Of a stretch of DNA of 64,000 nucleotides, positions 35,277-44,410 are shown in pieces. Position 1 is the stretch's first letter; each line of letters opens with the position of its first letter. Both the position numbers and the translations under genes were made by a program. This DNA comes from Methylocystis echinoides (GTDB taxonomy: Bacteria > Pseudomonadota > Alphaproteobacteria > Rhizobiales > Beijerinckiaceae), in assembly GCF_040687965.1 (NCBI RefSeq), contig NZ_CP156084.1, positions 2,852,501 to 2,916,500 on the forward strand, read 5' to 3'. The notes under the pieces are model-generated. The model made no database searches. It was not told the origin of the DNA and saw only the letters and a program-made list of their open reading frames with translations.

Positions 35277-36409
35277 TCCTCATACTCTTCGCGGGCGCGC
35301 GAGTCGGCGACGACAGCCGAGCCGACATTGCAGACGAGTTCGTGGTCCGGGAAAATGGTCAACGTCCGGATTGCGACATTGAAGCGGATGTCGCCGCTGG
35401 GCGCGATGACGCCGAGCGAGCCGCAATAGACGCCGCGCGGCGCGCATTCGAGGTCGCGGATGATTTCCATGGCGCGGATCTTCGGCGCGCCGGTCACCGA
35501 GCCGCAGGGGAAGAGGCCGGTGAAGAGATCGGCGAGCGAGACGTCGTCGCGCAGTTTGGCCTCGATCCCCGACGTCATCTGATGCAGCGTCGGATAGGTC
35601 TCGATCGTGAAGAGGTCGGTGACCTTCACCGAGCCGACCTCCGAGAGCCTGGAAAGATCGTTGCGCAGAAGATCGACGATCATGAGATTTTCGGCGCGCG
35701 ACTTCTCGTCCTCGACGAGATATTGGGCGCGCGCCATGTCCTCGGTCGGCATGACGCCGCGCTGAGCCGTCCCCTTCATCGGCCGGGCGCGGATGGCGCG
35801 GCCCTGCGCCTCGAAGAAAACCTCCGGCGAGAGAGAGACGACCGTCTCCTCGCCGAGCGCCACGACGCCCCCATAAGCGACGGGCTGGCGCTTGCGCAGC
35901 GCGCGGTAGAGCGCCAGCGGATCGCCGTCATAGCGCCCGTAAAGCGGGAAGGTCAGATTGATCTGATAGACGTCGCCGGCGAAAATATAGTCCCGACACG
36001 CGCGGAAACGCTCGGCATACTCGCTCTCGCTCCAGGCGGGCGTCAGCGTCACGCGCGGGGCGGGGCCTTCGGCCGGCGGCAGGGTCCAGGGGCGGGCCGC
36101 GCGGAAGGCGCCGAAGAGCAGCAGCGGCGTGCGCGAGCGCGGCGTCGTCTGGGTCCAGAATTTCGGCTCCAGCGCATAGCCCAGCTCATAGCTGGCGTAG
36201 CCGGCGAGATAGAGACCCCGCCGCGACGCGGCCTCCATGCGGGCGAAAGCGTCCCCGACGTCGGCGGCTTCCCGGGCGACGATGATCTCCTCCGGCGCGT
36301 CGAAGAGCTGCGCCCGGCCGCCGTCGCGCCCGTCCTCGAACACGATGTAGGGCCGCGCCGGCGCGTCGGTCTGCGTCGGGGCGTCGGTGCGGGCGGCGGC
36401 GTCTGGCAT
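35225..36409 (-). CDS. pabB: Aminodeoxychorismate synthase component I
   Basis: PabB aminates chorismate to 4-amino-4-deoxychorismate, with ammonia from PabA, in folate synthesis. The protein of about 394 residues has the chorismate-binding fold with ACRDYIFAGDVYQINLTF, RPMKGTAQRG, ENLMIVDLLRNDLSRL, LFPCGSVTGAPKIRAMEII and YCGSLGVIAPSGD. The PMKGT motif marks PabB-type enzymes rather than TrpE. It is followed by pabC with a 52-base overlap. The start at 36409 is likely, but an in-frame start 16 codons earlier is possible. The first 20 residues are a Thr/Ala/Asp-rich leader. Confidence 0.93.
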   Translation of the reverse strand: MPDAAARTDAPTQTDAPARPYIVFEDGRDGGRAQLFDAPEEIIVAREAADVGDAFARMEAASRRGLYLAGYASYELGYALEPKFWTQTTPRSRTPLLLFGAFRAARPWTLPPAEGPAPRVTLTPAWSESEYAERFRACRDYIFAGDVYQINLTFPLYGRYDGDPLALYRALRKRQPVAYGGVVALGEETVVSLSPEVFFEAQGRAIRARPMKGTAQRGVMPTEDMARAQYLVEDEKSRAENLMIVDLLRNDLSRLSEVGSVKVTDLFTIETYPTLHQMTSGIEAKLRDDVSLADLFTGLFPCGSVTGAPKIRAMEIIRDLECAPRGVYCGSLGVIAPSGDIRFNVAIRTLTIFPDHELVCNVGSAVVADSRAREEYEECLIKARFLTGAPTTSG

Positions 36410-36547
36410 CTGGGGCGGGGCTCGTTTCACGCGGGATGTTACAACAACCGCCCTCACCTATGAAAGGCGGGGCAATTGCGCAATCTCGATTTCCGCCGGG
36501 CGCGATACAGGTTTTGATCTTGGGGGCGGCGCGAGCTATGGAGAGCC

Positions 36548-37402
36548 ATGTCAACCGCCTCGCAACCCGCGCAGCCGCTGCGCCTTCTCTTTATCGGCGA
36601 CGTGCTCGGCCGGTCCGGCCGTGCGGCGGTGACCCGTTATGTGCCGCGCCTGCGTGAAAAATGGGCGCTCGATTTCGTGGTCTGCAACGGCGAGAACGCG
36701 GCCGGGGGATTCGGCATCACCGAGGCGATCTGCGAGGAAATGCTCGGGGCCGGGGTGGATTGCGTCACGCTCGGCAACCACGCCTTCGATCAGCGCGAAA
36801 CGCTGGTTTTCATCGAGCGCCAGCCGCGCCTCCTGCGGCCGATCAACTATCCGCCCGGCACGCCGGGGCGGGGCGCCAATCTTTTCACCGCGGCGCGCGG
36901 CCAGCAGATTTTGGTCGTCAATCCCATGGGCCGGGTCTTCATGGACGCCATCGACGACCCCTTCGCCGCCATGGAGCGGGAGCTCGGCGCGTGTCCGCTG
37001 GGCGTGGGCTGCGACGCCGTCGTGGTCGATATGCACGCCGAAACCTCGAGCGAGAAAATGGCGATGGGCCATTTCGTCGACGGCAAGGCGTCGCTCGTCG
37101 TCGGCACCCATACCCATGTGCCGACGGCCGACGCGCAGATTTTGCCGGGCGGCACCGGCTATCTCACCGACGCCGGCATGACCGGCGACTATGATTCCGT
37201 CATCGGCATGGACAAGGAAGAGCCGGTGCGCCGCTTCATCCGCAAGACGCCGGGCTCGCGCTACGAGCCGGCCAATGGCGAGGCGACGCTGTGCGGCGTG
37301 GCCGTCGAGGTGGGGCAGGACGGGCTTGCCGGCATGATCGCCCCGGTGCGGCTCGGGGGCCGGCTGCGGCAGGAGTGGCCCCAGGAATGGGGCGCGCCCT
37401 GA
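36548..37402 (+). CDS. YmdB family metallophosphoesterase
   Basis: The 284-residue protein belongs to the TIGR00282 / YmdB family, two-metal phosphodiesterases that can hydrolyse 2',3'-cyclic nucleotides and affect RNA turnover and developmental decisions in Bacillus. Metal-binding motifs: FIGDVLGRSGR, NGENAAGGFG, GNHAFDQRE and VVGTHTHVPTAD. It lies divergent from pabB with 138 bases between. The target in alphaproteobacteria is unknown. Confidence 0.93.
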   Translation: MSTASQPAQPLRLLFIGDVLGRSGRAAVTRYVPRLREKWALDFVVCNGENAAGGFGITEAICEEMLGAGVDCVTLGNHAFDQRETLVFIERQPRLLRPINYPPGTPGRGANLFTAARGQQILVVNPMGRVFMDAIDDPFAAMERELGACPLGVGCDAVVVDMHAETSSEKMAMGHFVDGKASLVVGTHTHVPTADAQILPGGTGYLTDAGMTGDYDSVIGMDKEEPVRRFIRKTPGSRYEPANGEATLCGVAVEVGQDGLAGMIAPVRLGGRLRQEWPQEWGAP

Positions 37403-37469
37403 TTTCATCTCTGTTCAGCCGCGCTTGCGTCCATTAGATAAGGCGGAACGGGACGGCGGAGCGCGACAG

Positions 37470-38354
37470 ATGAAATGGGAAGATCTGCAGACCTCTGAAA
37501 ACATCGAGGATCGCCGGGGCGAGGGCGGCGGGTTCGGCGGACCGGTTGGCGGCGGTGGCATCGGCCTCGGCACCATAGTCGTTCTCGGCATCATCGGCTG
37601 GGCGCTCGGCATCAATCCGTCGCTGCTGATCGGCGGCGCCGACATGCTGAGCCGTATGGGCGGCGGCCATCGAATCGAGCGGGAGGATCGCACACGCGAC
37701 ACGTCGCAGCCGACCGACCAGCTCGGGCGATTCGTCGCCAAGGTCGTGGGCTCCAACGAGCAGGTCTGGTCGCAGATCCTGCCGCAGCAGGAGGGCGTGG
37801 CCTTCCGGGCGCCGCGGCTCGTGCTGTTCGACGGCGCGACGAGCTCCCGTTGTGGAACCGCGCAGTCGGCGATGGGGCCGTTTTACTGCCCGCTCGACCA
37901 ACGCATCTATCTCGACACCTCGTTCTTCCGCGACATGAAGCAGCGCTTCGGCGGCGGCGGCGACTTCGCCTATGCCTACGTCATCTCCCATGAGATGGGG
38001 CATCACATCCAAAATCTTCTCGGCCTTTTGCCCAAGGTGCAGCGCGCCCAGGCGCGCGCGGGCAGCCGCGCCGAGGCCAATTCGCTTTCGGTCCGCGTCG
38101 AGCTGATGGCCGATTGTCTCGCCGGCGTCTGGGCCAACAACGGCAACAGAAGCCAGAATTTCCTGGAGGAGGGCGATCTCGAAAAGGCGGTCGCCTCGGC
38201 CCAGGCGATCGGCGACGACCGCCTTCAGCGCGCGCAGCGCGGCATGGTGGTCCCCGACAGCTTCACGCACGGCTCGTCGGCGCAACGCACCGAATGGCTG
38301 TTGCGCGGCCTGAAGAGCGGCCGAATCGACGATTGCAACACCTTCGGCCGGTAA
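37470..38354 (+). CDS. YpfJ-type putative neutral zinc metallopeptidase
   Basis: The 294-residue protein starts MKWEDLQTSENIEDRRG, has a Gly-rich stretch and one membrane segment (about 33-52, IGLGTIVVLGIIGWALGINP), then a periplasmic or cytoplasmic domain with the zinc motif HEMGHH (VISHEMGHHIQNLLG) and a distal RVELMADCLAGVW acidic motif. This matches the KPN_02809/YpfJ family. The substrate is unknown. Confidence 0.93.
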   Translation: MKWEDLQTSENIEDRRGEGGGFGGPVGGGGIGLGTIVVLGIIGWALGINPSLLIGGADMLSRMGGGHRIEREDRTRDTSQPTDQLGRFVAKVVGSNEQVWSQILPQQEGVAFRAPRLVLFDGATSSRCGTAQSAMGPFYCPLDQRIYLDTSFFRDMKQRFGGGGDFAYAYVISHEMGHHIQNLLGLLPKVQRAQARAGSRAEANSLSVRVELMADCLAGVWANNGNRSQNFLEEGDLEKAVASAQAIGDDRLQRAQRGMVVPDSFTHGSSAQRTEWLLRGLKSGRIDDCNTFGR

Positions 38355-38358
38355 AGGT

Positions 38359-38874
38359 CTAAAAGGTCCGACGGGCGCGACAGGCGAGTTCCGCGCAGCC
38401 GAGCTTCTTAGCGAGGCGCGCGAGATCGGCCGTCGCCGCCGCGCGGAGCGCGCTTTTCGTCGCGATAATGCCGACCGGCTCAGAAAAGCCCGGCGCCAGC
38501 CGCGTCCAGAATGAATGCGGCGCGAGGCGGAGCACGAGCGCGCGGTCTCGTGCGCCATAGGCGAACACGTCGTCGATTTCGTCGACGAAGCCGCGCTCGA
38601 CCGCGCTTCCCGCCGAGAGCAGCAGGATGTGGTCGCGGCGCGCGACGTCGAGGCCCTGCGCAAGCCCTTCCTCCGCCGACGCGGTCTCGACGAGCGCGCA
38701 GCCGGCTTCGTCGGCGATGGTCTCGAGGCCGCGTTGGGGCGCGCCGATCAGCACGGCGTCCGCCACGAGGCCCTGCACGCATGATTCGACGAGAGAGGCG
38801 AGACTGCGCGCGATCGCGTCGCGCCGCAGCGGCGCGGCGGACGGTCCATGGGCGAGGAGAAGAGCGGTCAGCAT
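38359..38874 (-). CDS. Glycosyltransferase-A-fold-like protein, weak assignment
   Basis: The 171-residue protein resembles the N-terminal half of family 2 glycosyltransferases: MLTALLLAHGPSAAPL as first strand, an alternating beta/alpha pattern around LIGAPQRGLETIADEAGCALVET, and a hydrophobic strand DHILLLSAGSAVERGFVDEI where the DxD metal site would lie. The DxD acids are not present, so catalysis is doubtful. No signal or membrane segment is seen. It converges with the metallopeptidase gene, with four bases between stops. Confidence 0.55.
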   Translation of the reverse strand: MLTALLLAHGPSAAPLRRDAIARSLASLVESCVQGLVADAVLIGAPQRGLETIADEAGCALVETASAEEGLAQGLDVARRDHILLLSAGSAVERGFVDEIDDVFAYGARDRALVLRLAPHSFWTRLAPGFSEPVGIIATKSALRAAATADLARLAKKLGCAELACRARRTF

Positions 38875-38997
38875 TGCGCATCACATAGCCGAAAGCGCGC
38901 TGCGGCGGAATGCGGCGCCAAATATTGAGGCGTCGGAGCTAAGGACCGGGCGCCGGCCATTGCGCGGACAGCCGCCATCGGTCACCATCCGGCCGCC

Positions 38998-40536
38998 ATG
39001 CCGCTCAGCCCTTTCCCGCTCGAACTGCTCACGACCCAGCAAATGGCCCGCGCCGATCGAATGACGATCGAGAGCGGCGTGCCGAGCATTGAGCTGATGG
39101 AGAGCGCGGCCGTGGCGATCGCGCGCGTGGCGAGCCGCATTCTTCAGCGCACCAGCGGACGGCGGGTGCTCGTGCTGTGCGGGCCCGGAAACAACGGCGG
39201 CGACGGCTATGTGGCGGCGCGGCTTCTGCGCGCGCAGCGTTACAAGGTGCGCGTCGCCTCGCTCGTGCCGCCCGACCAGCTGCGCGGCGACGCGGCGCGC
39301 GCGGCGGCGGGATGGACCGGAACGCTGCTGCCGGCGCAGGAGTGCGATTTTCACGGCGTCGACCTCGTGATCGACGCGCTCTTCGGGACGGGGCTGGCGC
39401 GCGATCTCGATCCCACCGCGCAGACGCTGGTCAACCGCCTCAACCAATGGCGGCGCGAAACCAAACAGAATGTCGTCAGCGTCGACATCCCCAGCGGCGT
39501 CGACGGCACGACGGGCGCGATTCGCGGCGCGGCGGTCGAAGCTGACGAAACCGTCACGTTCTTCCGGGTGAAGACGGGCCATTTGCTGCTGCCCGGACGA
39601 TCGCGCTGCGGGCGGCTGACCTGCGCCCATATCGGCATCCGCTCGAGCACGCTCGAAACGCTCGGCGTAAGGACCTTCGTCAACGCGCCGGCGCTGTGGC
39701 TCTCGGCGCTGCCACGGCCCAAGGTGGAGGGCCACAAATACACGCGCGGCCATGCGCTGGTCGTCTCCGGCGGCGCCTCTTTCACCGGCGCGGCGCGGCT
39801 CTCGGCGGCGGCGGCGCTGCGATCGGGCGCCGGACTCGTGACCCTCGCGAGCCCCAGCGACGCGCTGCTCGTCAACGCCAGCGCGCTCACCTCAGTGATG
39901 GTGCGCCCCGCCGACGGCGCCAAAGGCCTCGCCGCCGTGCTCGCCGACGAGCGCAAGAACGCGGTGGCGCTGGGCCCTGGCCTCGGCGTGAGCGAAGCGA
40001 GCTGCGAGCAGGTCGAGGCGGCGTTGACGCCGCAGGCCTATCGGCGCGCCGCCGTGCTCGACGCCGACGCGCTGACGAGCTTCGAGAGCGATCCCTTCCG
40101 CCTGTGGCGCGCCACCCGCGCCGCGCCGGGGCCGGTTGTCATGACGCCGCACGCGGGCGAATTCGGGCGGCTGTTCGCCGAATGCGACAATGATCGCGCC
40201 AATCGCTCCAAACTCGACAAGGCGCGCGACGCGGCGCGGGTGAGCGGGGCCGTTGTGCTCTACAAGGGCCCGGACACGGTCGTCGCCGCGCCTGACGGCC
40301 GCGTCTCGATCCAGAGCTGGGCGAGTCCGTGGCTGGCCACGGCCGGCTCTGGCGACGTGCTGACTGGAGTCGTCGCGGGGCTGCTGGCGCAACGGATGGA
40401 CGGATTTCTCGCCGCGTCCTGCGCTGTCTGGATGCATGCGCGCGCGGCTGAGATTTTCGGCCCCGGCCTTATCGCTGACGACATTATCGCTACGCTGCCG
40501 CAGGTGTGGCGCGAACTCTGCGGCGCCAGCGATTGA
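38998..40536 (+). CDS. nnr: Bifunctional NAD(P)HX epimerase/dehydratase
   Basis: This enzyme repairs hydrated NADH and NADPH: the N-terminal YjeF_N half (about 1-215) epimerises, the C-terminal ribokinase-like half (about 230-512) dehydrates using ADP. Motifs: VLCGPGNNGGDGYVAARLL and VSVDIPSGVDGTTG in the first half; LVVSGGASFTGAARLSAAAALRSGAGLVTL and PWLATAGSGDVLTGVVAGLL in the second. Both halves look complete. The start has no upstream alternative with similarity. Confidence 0.95.
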   Translation: MPLSPFPLELLTTQQMARADRMTIESGVPSIELMESAAVAIARVASRILQRTSGRRVLVLCGPGNNGGDGYVAARLLRAQRYKVRVASLVPPDQLRGDAARAAAGWTGTLLPAQECDFHGVDLVIDALFGTGLARDLDPTAQTLVNRLNQWRRETKQNVVSVDIPSGVDGTTGAIRGAAVEADETVTFFRVKTGHLLLPGRSRCGRLTCAHIGIRSSTLETLGVRTFVNAPALWLSALPRPKVEGHKYTRGHALVVSGGASFTGAARLSAAAALRSGAGLVTLASPSDALLVNASALTSVMVRPADGAKGLAAVLADERKNAVALGPGLGVSEASCEQVEAALTPQAYRRAAVLDADALTSFESDPFRLWRATRAAPGPVVMTPHAGEFGRLFAECDNDRANRSKLDKARDAARVSGAVVLYKGPDTVVAAPDGRVSIQSWASPWLATAGSGDVLTGVVAGLLAQRMDGFLAASCAVWMHARAAEIFGPGLIADDIIATLPQVWRELCGASD

Positions 40537-40637
40537 CCGCGGGTGGGCCGGCCCGTCACAAAACAGTGATTAAGCTGGCGTCAGAAAAGAAACTTGCTGT
40601 GGAACTATAGCTTGCGGCCGCTGCGCCTTGTGCGGGC

Positions 40638-40651
40638 AGTCACGCGTGACT
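40638..40651. promoter_or_regulatory. Perfect 14-base palindrome upstream of carbonic anhydrase
   Basis: AGTCACGCGTGACT is an uninterrupted inverted repeat lying about 80 bases before the carbonic anhydrase start. It could be an operator for a dimeric regulator. No TTGACA/TATAAT pair is obvious around it. Confidence 0.35.
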
Positions 40652-40731
40652 AGACTGCAGAGAGTCCCGCGCGGACGCGGTTTATGGCGAAGCTCCCGCG
40701 CCAATCTCGGGACGATAAAGACAGGCGTCGA

Positions 40732-41367
40732 ATGCGGTCACACGAGAAGCTTCTGCTCGAAAACAAAGCCTGGGCCGACGAAAAAAAGCATCGGGAGCCC
40801 GATTATTTCGAACGCCTCGCCCATGGCCAGCAGCCGGAGTTCTTATGGATCGGCTGCGCAGACAGCCGCGTGCCAGCGGACATCATCGTCAACGCCGAGC
40901 CGGGTCTCATCTTCGCGCATCGAAACATCGCCAATCAGGTCATTGCGACGGACTTCAACTGCCTCAGCGTCGTGCAATACGCCGTTCAGGTCTTGAAGGT
41001 GAAGCACATCATCGTTTGCGGCCATTACAATTGCGGCGGCGTCAAGGCTGCGCTGTCCCATCAGCGTTCGGACTACACGCTGCTGAACAAATGGCTGCTG
41101 CACGTCAAGGACGTCTATCGACTCCACCGGGACGAGTTGGACGCCATCAATTCCTTAGACGACAAGGTAAACCGCCTCGTCGAGCTCAACGTCATCGAAC
41201 AAGTCAATCATCTATCCTATACATCCATCGTGCAGAACGCCTGGAAAAGCGAACAACGTCCCCTCGTGCATGGTTGGGTGTATGCGCTCGACGACGGCCT
41301 CTTGAAGCAGCTCGTCACCCTGGGACCCGAAAGCCAGGTCGACAGAATCTACGAGTGGGACGCTTGA
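40732..41367 (+). CDS. can: Beta-class carbonic anhydrase
   Basis: The enzyme interconverts carbon dioxide and bicarbonate with a zinc site. With the start at 40732 the ligands fall at Cys42, Asp44 (IGCADSRVP), His98 and Cys101 (VCGHYNCGGV), the same numbers as in E. coli Can, which is the reason for choosing this start over an ATG 16 codons upstream at 40684. The sequence FLWIGCADSRVPAD and the 211-residue length fit the E. coli-type subgroup. It is followed after 34 bases by a SulP transporter, suggesting a bicarbonate uptake or supply unit. Confidence 0.94.
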   Translation: MRSHEKLLLENKAWADEKKHREPDYFERLAHGQQPEFLWIGCADSRVPADIIVNAEPGLIFAHRNIANQVIATDFNCLSVVQYAVQVLKVKHIIVCGHYNCGGVKAALSHQRSDYTLLNKWLLHVKDVYRLHRDELDAINSLDDKVNRLVELNVIEQVNHLSYTSIVQNAWKSEQRPLVHGWVYALDDGLLKQLVTLGPESQVDRIYEWDA

Positions 41368-41401
41368 TCCCCCCAAGCGGTTGAACAGGAGACGTCAAGC
41401 C

Positions 41402-42964
41402 GTGCTGCGCAAGCATCTCGACTATTACATGCGCTATCTCGACCACGACATCCCGGCCGGGATCGTGGTGTTTCTCGTGGCGCTGCCGCTGTGTCTCGGC
41501 ATCGCCGTCGCCTCGGGCGCGCCGCCCTTCTCCGGCGTCATCGCGGGGATTGTCGGCGGGCTCGTCATCTCCGTCGTCAGCGGCTCGCAGCTGAGCGTCT
41601 CCGGCCCGGCGGCCGGCCTCACCGTCATCGTGGCGGCCGCCGTGGACAAACACGGCCTCGGCGGCATGCTGCTCGCCGTCGCGCTCGCCGGCCTCATCCA
41701 GATCGGCATGGGCTACGCCCGCGCCGGCGTGATCGGCGCCTATTTCCCTTCGGCCGTCATCAAGGGCATGCTCGCCGCGATCGGCCTCATCCTGATCATG
41801 AAGCAGTTGCCGCATGCGGTCGGCTATGACGCGGACGCCGAAAGCGACCTCTCGTTCCTCGAGGACGACAACAACGCGACCTTTTCCTTCGTCTGGTCGT
41901 CGATGAGCTCGATCTCGCCCGGCGCGACGATCGTGGCGCTGGCGTCGCTTGCGATCCTGCTGTTTTGGGAAACGGAGAGGGTGAAGGAAAACAGGTTTCT
42001 TTCGCTCGTTCCCGGGCCGCTCGTGGCCGTCGTCTTCGGCGTTCTCTTCAATGTTTTGGCCCAGAGCCTGGCGCCCGCCCTTGGCATTGCGCCGCAACAT
42101 CTCGTTACTTTGCCGCAGATCTTCGGTCCCATGCAATTTGCGGCGGAAATCCGGTTCCCAGATTTCGGGTTGCTGACCAACTACCATATCTACGTCACGG
42201 CGGCGACGCTCGCTCTCGTCGGCAGTCTCGAGACATTGCTGAGCCTCGAGGCCGTGGACAAGCTCGACCCGCTCAAGCGCACTGCGCCCACCAATCAGGA
42301 GCTCAAGGCGCAAGGCGTCGGCAATTTCATCAGCGGCATGATGGGCGGCCTGCCGATCACCGCGGTGATCGTCCGCAGCTCGGCCAACATCAACGCCGGC
42401 GCGCACACCAAGGTCGCGTGCATCGTGCATGGCGTGCTGCTGCTGTTGAGCGTGATGTTCCTCGCCGCCGTGCTGAACATGATCCCGCTCGCTTGTCTCG
42501 CCGCCGTGCTGCTGCTCACCGGCTACAAGCTCGCGAAGCCGAAACTCGTCATCGAGCAGTTCGAGAAAGGCTTCGCCCAGTTCGCGCCCTTTGCCGTCAC
42601 CATCGCGGCGATCCTGTTGACGGACCTGTTGAAGGGCATGGCCATCGGCATGGCGGTGGGCCTGTTCTTCGTGCTCTACGGCAATTACCATTCCGCTTTC
42701 ACGCTCACGCGCGACAACAAGAATTACCTGCTCCGTCTGCAGAAGGACGTGTCCTTCCTCAACAGGGCGCCCTTGCGCAACTTGCTCGCCGACATCGAGG
42801 AAGACAGCTATGTCGTCATCGACGGCACGCGCGCGACCTTCATCGATCACGACATCATGGAGACCCTCGAGGACTTCATGAAAGCTGCGGGCGACAATAA
42901 TATCCGCGTCGAGCTGAAAAATGTTCGCGGCCTTGCGCCAGCGCCTGTGATGGTCGCGGCCTGA
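41402..42964 (+). CDS. SulP family anion transporter, candidate bicarbonate carrier
   Basis: The 520-residue protein has ten or more membrane helices. The SulP signature is seen in GIVVFLVALPLCLGIAVASGAPPFSGVIAGIVGG and SGSQLSVSGPAAGL, and the sequence FISGMMGGLPITAVIVRSSANINAG is typical of the subgroup that sits beside carbonic anhydrases. The C-terminus carries a short STAS-like domain (RNLLADIEEDSYVVIDGTRATFIDHDI). Start: GTG at 41402 after ACAGGAGACG; TTG at 41381 is also open. Linkage to carbonic anhydrase suggests bicarbonate rather than sulfate, but this is inference. Confidence 0.9.
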   Translation: MLRKHLDYYMRYLDHDIPAGIVVFLVALPLCLGIAVASGAPPFSGVIAGIVGGLVISVVSGSQLSVSGPAAGLTVIVAAAVDKHGLGGMLLAVALAGLIQIGMGYARAGVIGAYFPSAVIKGMLAAIGLILIMKQLPHAVGYDADAESDLSFLEDDNNATFSFVWSSMSSISPGATIVALASLAILLFWETERVKENRFLSLVPGPLVAVVFGVLFNVLAQSLAPALGIAPQHLVTLPQIFGPMQFAAEIRFPDFGLLTNYHIYVTAATLALVGSLETLLSLEAVDKLDPLKRTAPTNQELKAQGVGNFISGMMGGLPITAVIVRSSANINAGAHTKVACIVHGVLLLLSVMFLAAVLNMIPLACLAAVLLLTGYKLAKPKLVIEQFEKGFAQFAPFAVTIAAILLTDLLKGMAIGMAVGLFFVLYGNYHSAFTLTRDNKNYLLRLQKDVSFLNRAPLRNLLADIEEDSYVVIDGTRATFIDHDIMETLEDFMKAAGDNNIRVELKNVRGLAPAPVMVAA

Positions 42965-43038
42965 GGGGGCGATTTTCGCGCCCCCTGCATCGGCGTAACC
43001 AAGCGAATCAGGGCGGCCATGGCTCGCCCTGATCGCTT
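42964..43038. terminator. Two stem-loops between convergent SulP and GDPD genes
   Basis: AGGGGGCG (42964-42971) pairs perfectly with CGCCCCCT (42979-42986). A second stem pairs AAGCGAATCAGGGCG (43001-43015) with CGCCCTGATCGCTT (43025-43038), with one bulged base. No long T-run follows either, so termination may be inefficient or factor-assisted, but the position between convergent stops is typical. Confidence 0.65.
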
Positions 43039-43056
43039 CGCTTCGCTGGCTGTTTG

Positions 43057-43827
43057 CTAGGTCGGCGTAAAATTTTCGAAGACGATCTGATCCGCCCATG
43101 GCGCCGCCGCTTCGGCCTGCGCGGGCGAACGCACGGTCCAAGCCGTCACGGGTAACTGCAACGCCTGCCGCGCAAGAAAGGGGATCGCATGCGGCAGATC
43201 GGCGACGCGCCATGACAGGAAATCTGGCCGGGTGCGCGGGAAATGCAGAAACTCCGTCATCTCCGCGCGTTGCGCCGGGCTCAGCATCGGCCAGTCTTTG
43301 TCGCCATAAGTCGCCTCGCCGACGATGCCGAGGGGAATATGGGCGACGCCGAGAGCCTGCGCATTGGCGCGCAGAAAGGCGATGGGCGTCGGGTCGAAGC
43401 TCTCGATGACAACGGGACCCGAATAGGGGCCAAGAAGCGCCGCGGCGCGCTTCGCTACTGTCAGATCGCCGTCGAAATTGCTTTTAAGTTCGACGACCAG
43501 GGGCGTGCGGCCGGCGATGGCGTGAAGAAATTCGGCGAAGGTGGGGATCGTCTCCTTCGAGCCTTTCAGCACCAAGCGCGAGAGCGCTTGCGCGTCGAGA
43601 GCGTCGACCCGGCCGCTCGCGGCTGTTAGGCGCTCCAGCGTGTCATCGTGGAAGACGACGAGGTCCCCGTCGCGCGTCGCCTGTACGTCGCATTCGACGC
43701 CATAGCGGCTGGCGATGGCGGCGCGGGCGGCGCCCACCGAATTCTCGATGACGCCGGCCGCCGCCTGATGCAGGCCCCGATGCGCGATCGGCCGTGCGAT
43801 CAGCCAATCGAGCGCGCGGATGGTCAT
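43057..43827 (-). CDS. Glycerophosphodiester phosphodiesterase
   Basis: The enzyme hydrolyses glycerophosphodiesters to glycerol 3-phosphate and an alcohol. The 256-residue TIM-barrel protein has no signal peptide, so it is cytoplasmic like UgpQ. Catalytic and metal motifs: IAHRGLHQ, VIENSVGAARAA, GVECDVQATRDGDLVVFHDDTLERLT. Its start overlaps the stop of the RidA-family gene by four bases. Confidence 0.93.
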   Translation of the reverse strand: MTIRALDWLIARPIAHRGLHQAAAGVIENSVGAARAAIASRYGVECDVQATRDGDLVVFHDDTLERLTAASGRVDALDAQALSRLVLKGSKETIPTFAEFLHAIAGRTPLVVELKSNFDGDLTVAKRAAALLGPYSGPVVIESFDPTPIAFLRANAQALGVAHIPLGIVGEATYGDKDWPMLSPAQRAEMTEFLHFPRTRPDFLSWRVADLPHAIPFLARQALQLPVTAWTVRSPAQAEAAAPWADQIVFENFTPT

Positions 43828-44306
43828 CCGAAGATCTCGAATATCGCTTCGACCTCGACCGCGGCGTCGAGCGGCAATTGCGCGACGCCGACCGCGAAGC
43901 GCGCATGTTTGCCGTTTTCGCCGAGCACGGCGGCGAAGAGGTCCGAGGCGCCGTTCACGACCTGGGGCACTTGGCCGAAGTCGGGGCGCGCGTTGACGTA
44001 GCCGCCGATCCGCACGGCCCTGAGCAAAGCGAGATCGCCCACCGCCGCCCGCGCCTGCGCCAAGACGTTCAACGCCGCCTGCCGCGCCGCGGCCTGCCCG
44101 TTTTCGAGCGAGACCTCCGCGCCGAGCTTGCCCTTGTGCGCCGGATCGATCCCGGTGGCGCCCATCGGCAATTGGCCGGAAATGAAGAGCAGCGCGCCTG
44201 TGCGGACGAAGGGGACGTAATTGGCGACCGGCGCGGCGGCCGCCGGCAACGCGAGACCGAGGGCGGCGAGACGCGCGTCAGGAGTCCCGTCGGTTGGATT
44301 CGTCAT
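43824..44306 (-). CDS. RidA/YjgF family protein
   Basis: RidA proteins hydrolyse reactive enamine/imine intermediates from PLP enzymes. The 160-residue protein is of the longer subgroup (with an N-terminal extension to about residue 20): NYVPFVRTGALLFISGQLPMG and VLAQARAAVGDLALLRAVRIGGYVNARPDF. The arginine that binds the carboxylate in canonical RidA (C-terminal CVA/R site) is not evident, so this is a divergent member. It is translationally coupled to GDPD. The start at 44306 is chosen over an upstream in-frame ATG at 44378 that adds unrelated residues. Confidence 0.9.
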   Translation of the reverse strand: MTNPTDGTPDARLAALGLALPAAAAPVANYVPFVRTGALLFISGQLPMGATGIDPAHKGKLGAEVSLENGQAAARQAALNVLAQARAAVGDLALLRAVRIGGYVNARPDFGQVPQVVNGASDLFAAVLGENGKHARFAVGVAQLPLDAAVEVEAIFEIFG

Positions 44307-44410
44307 GTTCGTGCTTCCCCGAGAAAAGAATTGCTCCGGCGCCACCCTGACCCTAATTTCAGCCGTCCCGCGACGCAATGGCGGCGCTGTCCAGACGGTG
44401 AAAGGGTCTC

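Noticed and set aside
41315-43213. Long open frame opposite the SulP gene
   Set aside because: It is antisense to a clear transporter, with charged His/Arg/Asp-rich sequence and no domain.
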